DNA of 64,000 bases from Pseudoips prasinana. Lineage: Eukaryota > Arthropoda > Insecta > Lepidoptera > Nolidae. The stretch spans positions 13,286,001-13,350,000 of the forward strand of contig OX621253.1 in assembly GCA_951640165.1 (NCBI GenBank), written 5' to 3'. Positions 21,501-32,287 of this stretch are shown one piece after another. Both the position numbers and the translations under genes were made by a program. Numbering within the stretch: position 1 is the stretch's first letter; every line of letters begins with the position of its first letter. The notes under the pieces were generated by a model that did no database searches, was not told the DNA's origin, and saw nothing but the letters and a program-made list of their open reading frames with translations.

Positions 21501-22301
21501 TGTTTATAATGTTGATATTTTGCATATTCTTGGCCAAATTCGTGGAAACTCGATGACAAATACATGTTATGACTATTATTATATTTTTCGTAAGAAAGTT
21601 ATTTGCCACACAATATTATCGCTTGTATTTGGGAGCAACACACTTTACGTTCCTTTACTTAATTTAAGATCCCAATCAAAAGTAAGTAAGAAGGCAGAAC
21701 CCGGCTATAATACGATTACAAGTACAAGTGTTAAAAGTAATGGGTCGAATTAAATGGCACTCACTGTAACAATCCTGAAAGCCTACGTGATCGAATAAGG
21801 TATTTAGATAATCCGTTCTGTAGTAGAAAAGAGCAGAAATAAAGATCCAATCCCGGAGATTGGGTAAAACAATTTGTTGGAGACCACGTGACTCACGTCA
21901 CAAATAGCTTAACTGCAGCAGTGGTCGATTTTATTATCACAATTGGTTAGTTGGCTTACTTAAGGATGTATTCGTATATCGGGAATAAAGGAGCTCGTAA
22001 TCGAGTTGAGCTGATTGTAAAATGGATATAAATGTATATTTTAGGTGCTATGCTTATAATAATTACTATTAATTTATTTTCAGAACAACATAAGCTCCAT
22101 TGTTTTAGTAACGTTTGCCAAAAAATATGTTAGTAACTTAAACACTGAGTCTGTACACTCAATCAATGGTGCACTTACAACAAGGGAACTCTAGATGTCC
22201 TCCGTGTCCAGTATAACCATGCTTTCAGAATGCGATTGAGACTGCCTCGTTACTGTAGTGCGTAGGAAATGTTTGCGCGAGCTCGTACCGTCGGATTATT
22301 A
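21501..22301. other. No feature recognised
   Basis: Unassigned sequence without domain or repeat signature. Confidence 0.5.
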
Positions 22302-22617
22302 TCTATACATATAATAAAATCGTAGGAAAGTCAAAACTGCACATTGAATGTTTTTTAAAGGATACATGGGGTGTGATCTGCAATCGATATCGAAGCCAAA
22401 AATATAGTTATTAGAATTTTTGTCTGTGTGTCTGTTTGTCTGTATGTATGTCCGGGCTAAACTCAAAAAGTACTGCAGCGATTTACTTCAAATTTTGCAT
22501 GAATATTACCAAGAGGTCGGGTCAACATATAGGCTACATATTATCACGCTATAACCTACGGCTCCTCCGTGATAATTTGTAAAGTTTAACGCCGGTAAAA
22601 CCGCGGGGCACAGCTAG
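22302..22617 (+). mobile_element. Non-autonomous Helitron (short family), complete ends
   Basis: It starts TCTATACATATAATAAAATC and ends CCGCGGGGCACAGCTAG, with A before and T after. A GCCGGTAAAACCGC hairpin precedes the end. This is the clearest copy in plus orientation. Confidence 0.92.
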
Positions 22618-23255
22618 TATATATTATACGCAAAAAACATCATCCCTTGTGCGAAAAGTGAGAGACAGTCTAAATAGCATTCTGAAAATTATAGCCGAGA
22701 AACTCAACTGGCCAATTATTAGCCGGTTTGTACGGCTAATAATAAATATGAACACTAGAAACTAAATTATTTTTATGTGACTAATAAAATTAAATTTTTC
22801 AGAAATAGAGATGTAGAACATTTTAATCATTTGCTAGTTTTAGTAGGTGCATACTATATTCTTATTCTATGTTAATACTTAATAATCTAATGAGTTATTA
22901 ATTTCACAACAGTCTCTTTGAGAGCCACACTTTCAATAGTCTCTGCCTATTGGTTGCAAGACTTGCAACTGGATAAACCTTCACAATACTGCGATCTTCA
23001 TCCTTTCTGAAAATAACTATTTTGTTCGCTATATGCGCACCAGGTCATCTCTGGTATATTTCGCACGCATTAGCGTGTAGAGTTTTGGGAGCGAGGCAGC
23101 CCCAACAACATTCTGAAAGCGTTGTTATATTAAACTGTTACTATACACGTATGTGTATTTTTAACAACTAACATCACGATAATTTGCTTGTTGTTGGTCA
23201 ACAAGATATGTGAATCCGAAGAAAACTTGTAACAATGTCTTCGAGCCATATGTTT
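22618..23255. other. No feature recognised
   Basis: Unassigned AT-rich DNA directly left of a LINE fragment. Its right part could be eroded LINE. Confidence 0.4.
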
Positions 23256-23785
23256 CTTAAAAACTACCGAAAGTTGCAAAACATATTTCATTAATCTAAA
23301 ATTACTTACGCTTCCATCCCTCTATATTTATGAAATTGCAATATTTGCAAAGGTGAATCTATTAAAATTAGATACACTTAATAATAGACGTCACCAAAGT
23401 ACACTAAAGTTAAAAAGACACAATACTGCACTTTTTTCGTAGAGTTGTCTCGGCATGGGTCCAAAAATTTTCAATAAATTACCAATAACTTAAAATACAT
23501 TAGTAACATAAACAATTTTAAATTGCAACTAAAGAATTTTTTAATTGCAAAGGCTTACTACACTATCAATGAGTTTTAAGATGACAAAAACATAAAATAA
23601 GATATGTCCGATCTACTTATTACTCTACCCTATTTATGAAATTTAATATTTATTATGTTATTATTTTGCTTGCTCTGTATAATTTGTACGCCTTGCAAGG
23701 CAAAACATAGTGATACAACACAATTTTTATACCATGTACCATATTACCTATGTTTAACAAATAAATTACTTTGACTTTGACATTT
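23256..23785 (+). pseudogene. LINE (CR1/Jockey-like) C-terminus and 3' tail
   Basis: The plus strand encodes TTESCKTYFINLKLLTLPSL, YIYEIAIFAKVNLL, NNRRHQSTLKLKRHNTALF, then CLGMGPKIFNKLPIT with scattered stops, and a short 3' UTR. It ends in AATAAATTACTTTGACTTTG at about 23760-23785, a simple-repeat LINE tail. The reverse transcriptase core is absent, so the copy is 5'-truncated and dead. Confidence 0.8.
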
Positions 23786-24180
23786 TTATATACCTGTCGT
23801 GCTTACATGCAAATAAATGATATGAATTATTTGAAAATAAATGTACATTTAATATCATTTCGTACTCAACCTCCGCTTTGAATTGAAACGCTTTTAATTG
23901 TTTGTTGCGGTGGTAAATACTTATTACTCTTGGAAAATTTAATTTAACTTAACATTGAATTTAATGTGATAAACGTCCAGACGTTTTTAATATACTTTTT
24001 CAGAATTATTAATATATTTTTAGAGTGCTTATAATTATCGTGTTCTTTAATGTTTTCTAACTATTTAATTGTTGGGTGATATTTCAAAATAAATACTGTT
24101 AAAGGAATTTCAACCGTAGAACGCGGATATACGACTAAAATATTTATTTTTGCGCATACTACAGGGCGCATTCTTAAATA
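23786..24180. other. No feature recognised
   Basis: AT-rich spacer. An ATA/AAT microsatellite begins at its right end. Confidence 0.5.
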
Positions 24181-24232
24181 ATAATAATAATAATAATAAT
24201 ATTCTGGGACATTATTCACACACGGTCAAATG
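24181..24232 (-). repeat. AAT microsatellite plus SINE-B tail fragment
   Basis: (AAT)n is followed by ATTCTGGGACATTATTCACA, the same tail seen at 34037, 41432, 49020 and 55168. Confidence 0.7.
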
Positions 24233-24242
24233 TTCATAACAT

Positions 24243-24690
24243 CTCAATTTTCAATTTCAATTTATTTATTGCATTCATGGGTCATGCATGAGTAAATGTT
24301 ATGTAAGTCACGTATAATTATAAGAAAAGAGAAAAAAGAAATTGTGTTATTCATATTATTTACTAATTGCATTTGCGCGTATTATTATTTATTATATAGT
24401 AACGATTTAAAGATGTCAAAAGTATTTTTATTTTTTATAATGATTTATCATTCAAATACTCATTTATTGAATAGTAGCTTTTTTGTATGAGGAAGCTTTT
24501 TATGCGGTGTGGTAGTTTGTTGTAGAGTTTTACCGACATTGCGAGGGGACTAGAAGAGTGCATTTTTATTCTTGATGATGGTAAGTTTAATCTGTTTTTA
24601 TGTCGAAATGTGTATTTTGTTGATGTATTTCCTCTTTTGTTAAACAATTCTGGCTGCTTCCGAACGAATTTATTTAATATCTATTTGAAT
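24243..24690 (-). pseudogene. LINE (CR1/Jockey-like) C-terminus and 3' end
   Basis: The minus strand encodes STKYTFRHKNRLNLPSSRIK, then SPLAMSVKLYNKLPHRIKSF and SYYSINEYLNDKSL followed by a stop. This is the standard end of CR1/Jockey-type proteins. The 3' UTR runs to an AATTG-type tail at 24243-24265, matching the LINE fragment at 6341-7077. Confidence 0.8.
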
Positions 24691-24694
24691 TTTT

Positions 24695-24765
24695 ATCATC
24701 TTCATATCAGCCGAAAGATTTCGTGTAAACTTTTTACCGCGCTACCACTCTGTGGAATATACAAT
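24695..24765 (-). mobile_element. RTE LINE tail fragment
   Basis: The minus strand gives TCTTTCGGCTGATATGAAGA, the RTE 3' tail also present at 33462-33660, 42069-42285 and 43781-43881. Only about 70 bp remain. Confidence 0.5.
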
Positions 24766-25379
24766 AAAATATATAATAGTAAACTATGTTTACACATACA
24801 TAAATAAATAAATTTTCCATATTCTATTTCAGATAAGATTCCTCTTATAAGGAGAAACAAAATTCAGATTCATATTAAATATTTTATTAGGTAATAAAGA
24901 GTATTTATTTTGCTTAATGAGGCATTTGATTCAAGACTATTTCACTTTAGCTATTATTACAAACCAGAAATAAATATTATTACTGGCAAGAAATAAAGAT
25001 AAAAGTTACCGTCATTTGTTTCTAATAGCGCGTTTAATTTATAAAAGAACAAGGTTTTATTGGAGCGGGCTTATACAACATGTAACGTAATTAACGCACT
25101 CCCTCAAACACCCCAATTAGAATATTATGTTGTAATCATAATACATACACTTAATTTTTATTTTAACATGTATATACATTGTTATTTACTAAATTAGTTT
25201 CTTGGAATAAAGTTTATTTTTCTTTATTTTGTATTGAATGATAGAATTTGTGTGAATACAAATAAAACTACGACTTAAAAGTCTTATTACTTTGACTTAC
25301 GGTTCATTTAAATTGGTTTTGACTGTACAGGGTTAATATGACAATAACTTCCGTAGTTTTAATTATTTTGGATAAAAAA
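24766..25379. other. No feature recognised
   Basis: Unassigned AT-rich DNA up to the left target duplication of the 25.4-kb LINE. Confidence 0.5.
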
Positions 25380-25421
25380 ATTACCTGTATTCTTCTTCTT
25401 AGCGTTTCGATGGCAAACTCG

Positions 25422-28388
25422 TCAAATTTTTGTGGCCCAGAACGTGGCCACACTGATTGCCCTGCTTGTGGCACTTTTAAGATCGTGCCATGAACATGTG
25501 GCAGGGCAGGCTGGGCAAGCTGTTAGATGGGCCATGGATTGGACCGATGCTCCGCAAATACAGTCCATTTTGGGGTTGTTCGACAGTCCCCACCTAGACA
25601 TGTTTTCTTTGCTTCGGCCCACCTGAGTCCGGAGTCTGTTTAGGGACTTCCAGATCGGCCACGGTAATTGATGTCCAGGTGGGAGGCTTTCGGAAAGCGT
25701 GACAAACTGATCCATGAATCCTTTTTGTGCACGCCAGATGCTGCATCTCGCTGTTGAGGGATCGGTCGTTAGTGGCGTGGTGCATTTGGCAAAACTATTT
25801 CGGCTTTTAAGCCTTTGCGGCGGTAGCCTATGCCCATAGAGGGGGTGCCGGGGATCACCATCCATTTTGGCCCTTTCTAGGGAGCTTGCTACAGTCCTGC
25901 GAACGTCTGGTGGCGCTATGCCAGCCAGTGGATACAGCAAATTTACCGGGGTCGGCTTCAAACACCCAGTGATTATCCGGCACGATTCGTTTAAGGCTGT
26001 ATCCACTCGCCTTGCGTGCGTGGAGCGGGCCCAAACTGAGCAAGCGTATTCGCCGGCAGAAAATGCTAGCGCCAGTCCTGACGTCCGCAGCACTTGCGGC
26101 GTTGCTCCCCATTTGGTTGTGACTAGGCGTTGCAACAGGTTATTGCGGGCGTGCACTTACCTCTTTAGTTCCTCACAGTTCCTTTTATAGGTGAGGGATC
26201 TGTCCAAGATAACGCCGAGGTATTTAGGAGAGCAGTTGTGAGTGATAGACACTCCTTCCCAGGCAATTTTGAGCTCACGCCCCGCCTGAGCGTTGCGAAG
26301 GTGGAAAGCACAGGACTCAGTTTTGGAGGGATTAGGCTTGAGAGAGTTATCACCATAGTACCTACTCAGGTCACTTAGTGCTGCAGTGAGATTAGCCTCA
26401 ACCTTGTCAAAACTGGTCGCTTGAGACGTGAGCGCAAGATCGTCCGCATATAGGAAACGGGAAGTGTTTGGGCTGGATGGTTGGTCGTTGGTATATATAT
26501 TAAATAGTAGCGGAGCCAAGACACTCCCCTGGGGAAGTCCATTCTTTTGCCCCCTCCAACGACTTTTTTCCGAGAGAAGATGGACCTGAAAGCGGCGGTT
26601 GTGGAGTAGTTCGCGAAGAATGTTGACGAACTTAAAGTCAGCTGTCAGAGTCTCCACCTTCCACAGAAGCCGTCTCAGATTCACTGTGTCGTAGGCTGCT
26701 GATAGATCTACAAACACAGCACCGGTCACCTTCCCCCGTTCAAACCCATCCTCAAAGTGTTGCGTGAGCTTGAGTACCTGATTGCTACAAGACTTTATTG
26801 GTCTGAAACCTGCCTGCTCTGGGATTAATCTCGGGTCGACAAAGCTTGTGAGGCGTGTCAGCAACAGCCGTTCAAACAGCTTATATGTGTGGCATAGGAG
26901 TGAAATAGGTCGATAGTTTTTACGGTCTTGTACCGGTTTTCCTGGCTTTGGTATAGCTATGACCTTTGATTTTCGCCAGATGCGGGGAATTTGGGAGGTT
27001 TCGAGACAGGTGTTAAACATTTGCAGCAACCAGGACACAGCAACTGGGCCAAGGTGTTTAATTTGCTCAACAGAGATGTTATCTACGCCTAAGGCTTTAC
27101 CGGGCTTTAAGGCTTTTATTCCCATGACGATGTCTGGTAGGTGGAAAGGCTTGCTTATGTGGTCACAAGAGCATGCGGAACTGCTCGGTTTTGGGGGCCT
27201 CGGGAGACGGCCAGATGGTTTGCCATTTAGTATGAGCTGATGAGCTATCTGATCAGCAGTAACCTTACCAGGTGTTAAGGGAGCGGGTGGATCGTTAGTA
27301 AGCTTCAGAATGGTATTCCAGGCTTTTTTGCTATTGTGGGTCATGTCGATACCGGTAACTGTACTGATCCATCTTTCCCGGCGGTTCTCGCTAATTTGGG
27401 ATAAAAGTTTTTCTCCCACAAGCAAAGTATCCTCTGCGAACGGGTTACTATTGAACAGAGACTCATACTCCTTAAATAGCTTTGCGGAATCACTCGACAG
27501 CCCTGGAACGTACGATGTGCGGCAACCCCTAGGGATGTGCTTTCGGGACACATTGCACACTAACTCTATAAACTGGTCATATCCTTTCGGGGAGGGAGGC
27601 ACGATCAGGAGAGCTTTGTCGATATCCCGCGCAAATTGTTCCCAGTTTGCCTTTGAGTAGTTAAACCGGCGCTTAAGAAGGACCTGTAAAGGTCGCACAA
27701 CCGGAACAATTTCACACATGATGGGGCGGTGCTGAGTTCGGGGAATAGGAGTGCATACCGTCTTGAGACATTGGGAACTTACGTTGGAGCTAACAAAGAT
27801 AAGGTCCGGGTTATAGCCCCTCTTCCATCGGCCACTGTTGAAGGATGCCGGCTGTTTAGGGTCGTGAACCAAGACCAAGTCGTTCATTTCAGCCCATGTC
27901 TCAAGTGCTTGACCACACTCATCGAGGTCTTTGTAACCCCAAAGTGGACTGTGACTATTAAAATCACCTATGACAATTCTAACGAGTTGGTCGTCAGCAC
28001 CCTCCCGGGGCCTAAGCTGGAATGGAGTACCGGGTGGTTTGTAAATGGAAGTAACAGAGCAGTGGTCGAGGTTTACGGTGATTACCTCGATGCCGTTCTG
28101 GGTCGAGCATTCAGTCGATAGGACACTCATTCCGGGAGTAACAAACACTGCGTTACCGTGTTTCGGGTGACAAGTCTCGGAAATGAGGGTCAGTCCAGCT
28201 ATGTAGGGACGGCTCTGCGTTTCATCTCGGTGGGTCTCCTGGACACAGAGGACATCACAGCGTGTTTTACGGTGGAGCTCGGACAATAATTCCGATTTAT
28301 CCTCAGAGAAACCTTCGATGTTAATCGAAACTACACGCAGAGCCGGCTTATGCACTGGACCTGGTGGGGTGGTGTTATAATTTGCCAT
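25422..28388 (-). pseudogene. LINE ORF2: endonuclease plus reverse transcriptase, one in-frame stop
   Basis: The frame begins MANYNTTPPG and runs 988 codons, broken only by TAA at 26159-26157. The stop lies between LTYKRNCEELKR and VHARNNLLQRL, in the same frame. The AP-type endonuclease spans residues 15-225 (SINIEGF, QETH, GDFNSHSPLWG, NPDLIFV, TQHRPI). Reverse transcriptase spans about 430-720 (NYRPISLL, QAGFRP, VFVDLSAAYDTVN, LPQGSVLAPLLFNIYTND, YADD near 648). The C-terminal part ends with a CxC-x8-H-x3-C zinc knuckle (CICG...HLTAC). This is the ORF2 plan of Jockey-superfamily LINEs, which nick DNA and copy their RNA into it. The final endonuclease motif reads TQH where SDH is usual. Apart from the stop it looks intact, hence a young copy. 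Confidence 0.9.
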
Positions 28389-28495
28389 CGTGGTGAAAGG
28401 ATTGGCCAGTCAGCGTTAGAACTCGCTAACTGTTGCCCAGGGTGCGCCGAACGTACGGGTTTGTGAGGTACGTCACACGGGGAGGCTCCTTTCAT
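28331..28495 (-). CDS. Small open frame overlapping the LINE ORF2 start
   Basis: An ATG at 28495-28493 in the LINE leader opens 54 codons (MKGASPCDVPHKPV...) in another frame, stopping at 28333-28331 after ORF2 has begun at 28388. It may be a leader ORF, the end of a lost ORF1, or chance. No domain is recognised. Confidence 0.3.
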   Translation of the reverse strand: MKGASPCDVPHKPVRSAHPGQQLASSNADWPILSPRWQIITPPHQVQCISRLCV

Positions 28496-28522
28496 GCACC
28501 CCGGCTTTTTATTACCTGTATT

Positions 28523-28890
28523 AAAAATGATATAACTCGATTCAGTACACGATTCTGAACAAACTATTTTCAGGGTGTGCGTTAATTAAGTTACATGTTG
28601 TATAGTAACAAATTACTGTAACTGCTCTAGAGCCAGCACAAGCAATAGGAACTTAATCAAGCGCAATCTTGGTTGATTGCGCATTACAGATAGGAAGAGG
28701 AGTATTCCTAGTACAATAATTACTGTCGTCAACAGCGTAGCTGTTTGCAAATTTGAGTCGATTTGTGCCGATTGAATTCGAGTAGTGGTTCCAGTTGACA
28801 TCACGGTGAGTGGTCGATCCATTATGGCTTGTCCATTGGACACTAGTTAATAGTATTCTACTGCCAATTACGCAGGACATTTTATAGTAT
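28523..28890. other. Unassigned; one 8-bp hairpin
   Basis: It contains GCGCAATCTTGGTTGATTGC followed by GC, a short hairpin at about 28660. Minus-strand open frames of 76 and 114 codons here have no recognisable domain and may belong to an eroded repeat. Confidence 0.4.
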
Positions 28891-29290
28891 AAGAGTGTGT
28901 TCGCAAACTCAAGTGCACTTTCTAATTCTTTACTCTTATAATCTGATGGGAGTGCTATCCGACCTGACATAGAAAACATCAAGCGAAGGAGCCACACTTT
29001 TTTTTTACGTGGGGATGTCCTTTATGGATCGTCCCGCCGCTGGGGGCAACGGGGTGTGTCGGACTCCCAGCCAGATGGTAGGGCTGGGTTTACCGACTAA
29101 AACCCCACGGTGTTTGTCAGCCACCTTCAGTCCTGGCCACGGGATTCACTCGCGCAAGCGAAGGATCCACACTGAGCCAACTATGCATAATACCGATAAT
29201 TTCCAGACTTCGGGCTACAACTGGATGGTTTACAAGCCAAGAAAGACCCGGAATTTAAATCCAGGACATAAATATCTGTAATTGATCCAG
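28891..29290 (-). mobile_element. Diverged tRNA-related SINE, interrupted
   Basis: TAATCTGATGGGAGTGCTAT, TCCGACCTGACATAGAAAAC and, after the interruption, AATTTCCAGACTTCGGGCTA match in order the SINE at 61165-61413. Another retroposed sequence splits it at 28999-29155. Confidence 0.6.
28999..29155 (-). mobile_element. Retroposed fragment with A-tail and 18-bp target duplication
   Basis: AAGCGAAGGAGCCACACT at 28981-28998 recurs at 29156-29173 with one mismatch. Between them, on the minus strand, lie about 150 bp (GGACGATCCATAAAGGACAT near the end) and a run of A. This is a 5'-truncated LINE 3' end or a SINE of unrecognised family. Confidence 0.8.
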
Positions 29291-29424
29291 ATACCACTAG
29301 TAGAAGCAGCCACGAATATTGAATACGTGATCGATAGACAACGTCTGTAGGATAATTTGATTCAGTCGGCTACAGATTGATGATCATGATTGATCAGTAG
29401 TTAATAGCGCTCATAGCTAGACCG

Positions 29425-29655
29425 GTTCGAAAGCGATCGGTGAGGTTAAGGACTAGGCTCGCGGTCAGTCCAAAGATGGGTGACTACTAAAGTGGTTGCA
29501 TTTCTGAGCACCTCCGTGCTTCGGAGGGCACGTTAACCTGTTGGTTCCGGCTGTAGTCATTAGACAACAGTCGTTAAGCCAGGTCAGAGGCCTACTGGGC
29601 GGCTTGAACAACTCTGACAGTAGGGTAATCACTACCCATACGACAAGCAAGTAAG
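29425..29655 (+). mobile_element. 5S-rRNA-like SINE (SINE3 type)
   Basis: GATCGGTGAGGTTAAGGACT and TCCAAAGATGGGTGACTACT are the 5S-like parts. The body GCACCTCCGTGCTTCGGAGG, CCAGGTCAGAGGCCTACTGG and the AAGCAAGTAAGTAG end match 9160-9432. Confidence 0.7.
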
Positions 29656-30004
29656 TAGTTGATCGAGGAGCACGTAATAATACCGACAAGGGGTTATAGA
29701 TAGAGACGTAAAGCTTACTGCTAAAATGTTAACATGCGCTGAATGATTTACGCCTCATACAAGTCATGAGTATAAATCTCAACGAAGGGTATAGTATAAT
29801 TTCCATTAATAGAATAACTTGGGAAAACGATTCAGCACATCACTGTCCCACAATGAGAGGTCATAGGCCATAGTCCACTACGCTGGTCTACTGCGGGTTG
29901 ATAGACTTCACATGCTATCATGAATATATTTGGGAAACTCTAAGGCTTGCAGATTTTCTCACGATGTTTTCCTTCACCGTTTAAGAACGAGATAACTAAT
30001 TTCT
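29656..30004. other. No feature recognised
   Basis: Unassigned spacer. Confidence 0.5.
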
Positions 30005-30187
30005 AACTATCACCATATCACCCGAAAGACGCCATAGGCAGAACAAAGGCCTCACCCAAAGATCTCCACAATTGCCGGTCTTGCGCTATCCGCATCCAGC
30101 AAATTCCAGCGATCCTCACAAGATCATCGGTCCATCTTATAGGAGGCCTGCCCGCGCTACGTCTTCCGGTTCGTAGTCGCCAATCTT
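30005..30187 (-). mobile_element. RTE LINE 3' end fragment
   Basis: The complement of the RTE C-terminus and tail: CCACAATTGCCGGTCTTGCG, AAGATCATCGGTCCATCTTA and GGAGGCCTGCCCGCGCTACG. It encodes the GRPPxxWTDDL...RW region on the minus strand. Confidence 0.75.
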
Positions 30188-30334
30188 GAACCCACTTTAT
30201 GTATGTATCAAAACTCGTCCATTTCTAATACATACATACATTCAAAAAGCCCGTGGTGTGCGCCTTGGGTTTGAATTCCAGACTATTAACTCCATAGTCC
30301 AACTGAACGAGAATGTTAGTGTTATATTTATTCA

Positions 30335-30447
30335 CACCATCGACCTGATATCACCCACTGCTGGACATAACCCTCCCCCAACAGTTTTTATAACGCTGTC
30401 ATTATAACGTTGTCATTTAGAGGGGATTGCCGTAGTCACCGCGCTTG
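30335..30447 (-). mobile_element. SINE-A fragment
   Basis: CCACTGCTGGACATAACCCT and GTAGTCACCGCGCTTGGCGT are SINE-A words in minus orientation. The head is missing. Confidence 0.65.
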
Positions 30448-30554
30448 GCGTTTTATTGAATTATAGGAAAATCATTATCAAATCTGACCTTATTAATTTT
30501 TGGTTTTAGATCATTATACGAAATGTAAATCGTAAATCTAATCTCAAAAATGGG

Positions 30555-30650
30555 AAATACTAAATTTAACCGTGCGACGGGTCTCGAACCAACACCCTTT
30601 ACCAATCCGGGGTAGGCGGTCTCCGTTAAGCTACGAACGATACACACTGT
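30555..30650 (-). mobile_element. tRNA-like SINE head
   Basis: The minus strand has a TAGCTTAACGG A-box-like region and a GTTGGTTCGAGACCCGTCGC B box. No proper acceptor stem is seen, so it is a SINE head rather than a tRNA gene. Confidence 0.5.
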
Positions 30651-31035
30651 AAGAGGGAGAGAATAGTCCCGTTAAAAAAAAATACACACAGGCAGATCAA
30701 ATTTAGGACTTCCTTGCTAACACCCTTACGGAGCATGTAGATTGTAGATGTTATTCATCGGCTTTGTTTTCTAGTAACATGGCCGACTGATTAGTTCACA
30801 GTTCCATGTGAATGATCATATCATATTGAGCTTTGTGGTTAGAATTAGGTCGTTAGTGCACCGACGGCCAATAACTTCAAAGCTACCATGTCGATAGTTT
30901 TATTTGTATGGGTCGGTTTATGTCTTGTACACTGCCTACCATGTTCTTGTTGTACATAGAAATAACTACACCAATATACAAATCAGTGAATTAATAACAT
31001 GGTTGGAATATATAAATTAACTACCTGCTCTGTGG

Positions 31036-31520
31036 TTTTTAGCCTAGAAAGAATAAAAGGGCCACCCCATATCATCCCGTGGGTGTCGTAAAAGGCGAGC
31101 AAGGGCCAGTGCAGACATGGAGGAGCGCAGCGGAGAGGATTTTATTAAGTCACTAGAAAATCAACTTTAAAATTATTAAAATAAAGTTCATATATGCTTA
31201 AACATTATATGCCCAGGACCGCGCGAGTATTTTATGTTAGGTTCAAGCATATATGCACTTTATTTCTATTTCTTTAAAGTTGATTTTCTAGTGCTTTAAT
31301 AAAATCCTCTCCGCTGCGCTCCTCTCTGTCTGCGCTGGCTCTTAGGGATACACCAAGTAGTAGGGCAGCAGTGCCACCTGTGTACTGTAGCTACCACCTA
31401 ACTGCGGTCATAAAGCGCATTTATTCTTTTACAAAATCGCAAAAAGCTTGATCAACGCTTCCTGTGACCATCTTTGGAGAGGCCTTTGTCCAGCGGTGGA
31501 ATTCATTCGCCTGGGATGGT
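31036..31520 (+). mobile_element. SINE-A copy interrupted by a fold-back element
   Basis: Left part ATCATCCCGTGGGTGTCGTA to GGCGAGC. It resumes after 31341 with TTAGGGATACACCAAG and GCAGCAGTGCCACCTGTGTA, and ends with CCTTTGTCCAGCGGTGGAAT and GGTGATGACG. Confidence 0.8.
31103..31341. mobile_element. Fold-back MITE inside SINE-A
   Basis: Arms of about 70 bp at 31103-31171 and 31272-31341 are near-perfect complements (GGGCCAGTGCAGAC...GGAGGAGCGCAGCGGAGAGG). The middle is itself partly palindromic. Flanks CAA and TTA suggest a degraded TWA target duplication, as for PIF/Harbinger elements. That class is a guess. Confidence 0.82.
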
Positions 31521-31979
31521 GATGACGTTGAGTCCCACTTAATATGTATAAAAAGTTACAATATTTGACATCCTTTATTACTTAAGAGTTACGTCACCAA
31601 AAGACAATGCCTTCACTTTATTGATAACATCCATCAATGGCTATGAAAAAGTATACTTACTAAGAAACGGTAAAGTTGTCTAAAATCTTAAAGATTTTTT
31701 CGAATACACACACACGTGAAATTAAATAATGGCTTGCAAAAACTGATCTATGTGTGTGTTACATGCGGCATTTGATGTAGGATCCCGAAGGCATACATTT
31801 TTAATGTGACAATGTACATATCTTGAAAAAGCAGTCTAGACTGCCAGATAAAGAAATCCGACTACTTTTCAGCAAGTGACAACGCCGCTCTTCGTAAATT
31901 ATAGATTTTATTATGTTAAGTTTGTACTACCAGAGAGATAAGGTGCCTAGAGTACTACGTTTTTTTTTACTATTATATA
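31521..31979. other. No feature recognised
   Basis: Unassigned AT-rich spacer. Confidence 0.5.
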
Positions 31980-32278
31980 TCTTACTAATATTATAAACAC
32001 GAAAGCTTGTAAGTATGGATGGGTGGATGTTTGTTACTCTTTTACGTAAAATCTACTGAATGGATTTTAATGAAACTTTACAATAATACAGCTTATACAT
32101 CAGAATGACACACATAGGCTACAATTTATAAAGATATTGTGTGAATTGTCCAAAACATGTCAAAATATGAGCTATTCCGGCGTGCACTGCCGTATAGATA
32201 GAGATGTATGGATGTATATTTGTTACTAGTTTACGCAAAAACTACTTTAACGCGATTGAAACCGCGGGGCATAGCTAG
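31980..32278 (+). mobile_element. 299-bp non-autonomous Helitron
   Basis: 5' end TCTTACTAATATTATAAACA, 3' end ACCGCGGGGCATAGCTAG, with A before and T after. Its 5' end resembles the autonomous Helitron and its 3' end the short family. It contains GTATGGATGGGTGGATGTTT, a common Helitron subterminal word. Confidence 0.88.
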
Positions 32279-32287
32279 TATATATAT

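Larger units (their letters stand above)
25392..28510 (-). mobile_element. LINE insertion with both target duplications
   Basis: ATTACCTGTATT occurs at 25380-25391 and again at 28511-28522, framing 3,119 bp. The minus-strand 3' end reads CGCTAAGAAGAAGA (an AAG-type tail). The 5' side has a 122-bp leader before the reading frame. No ORF1 (gag) is present, so the element is either a single-ORF LINE or a copy truncated just upstream of ORF2. Confidence 0.88.

Noticed and set aside
25867..28121. Plus-strand open frames of 107, 93, 116 and 130 codons
   Set aside because: All are antisense shadows of the LINE ORF2.
28613..28997. Minus-strand frames of 76 and 114 codons as host exons
   Set aside because: They overlap in different frames, run into a SINE, and show no domain or splice context.
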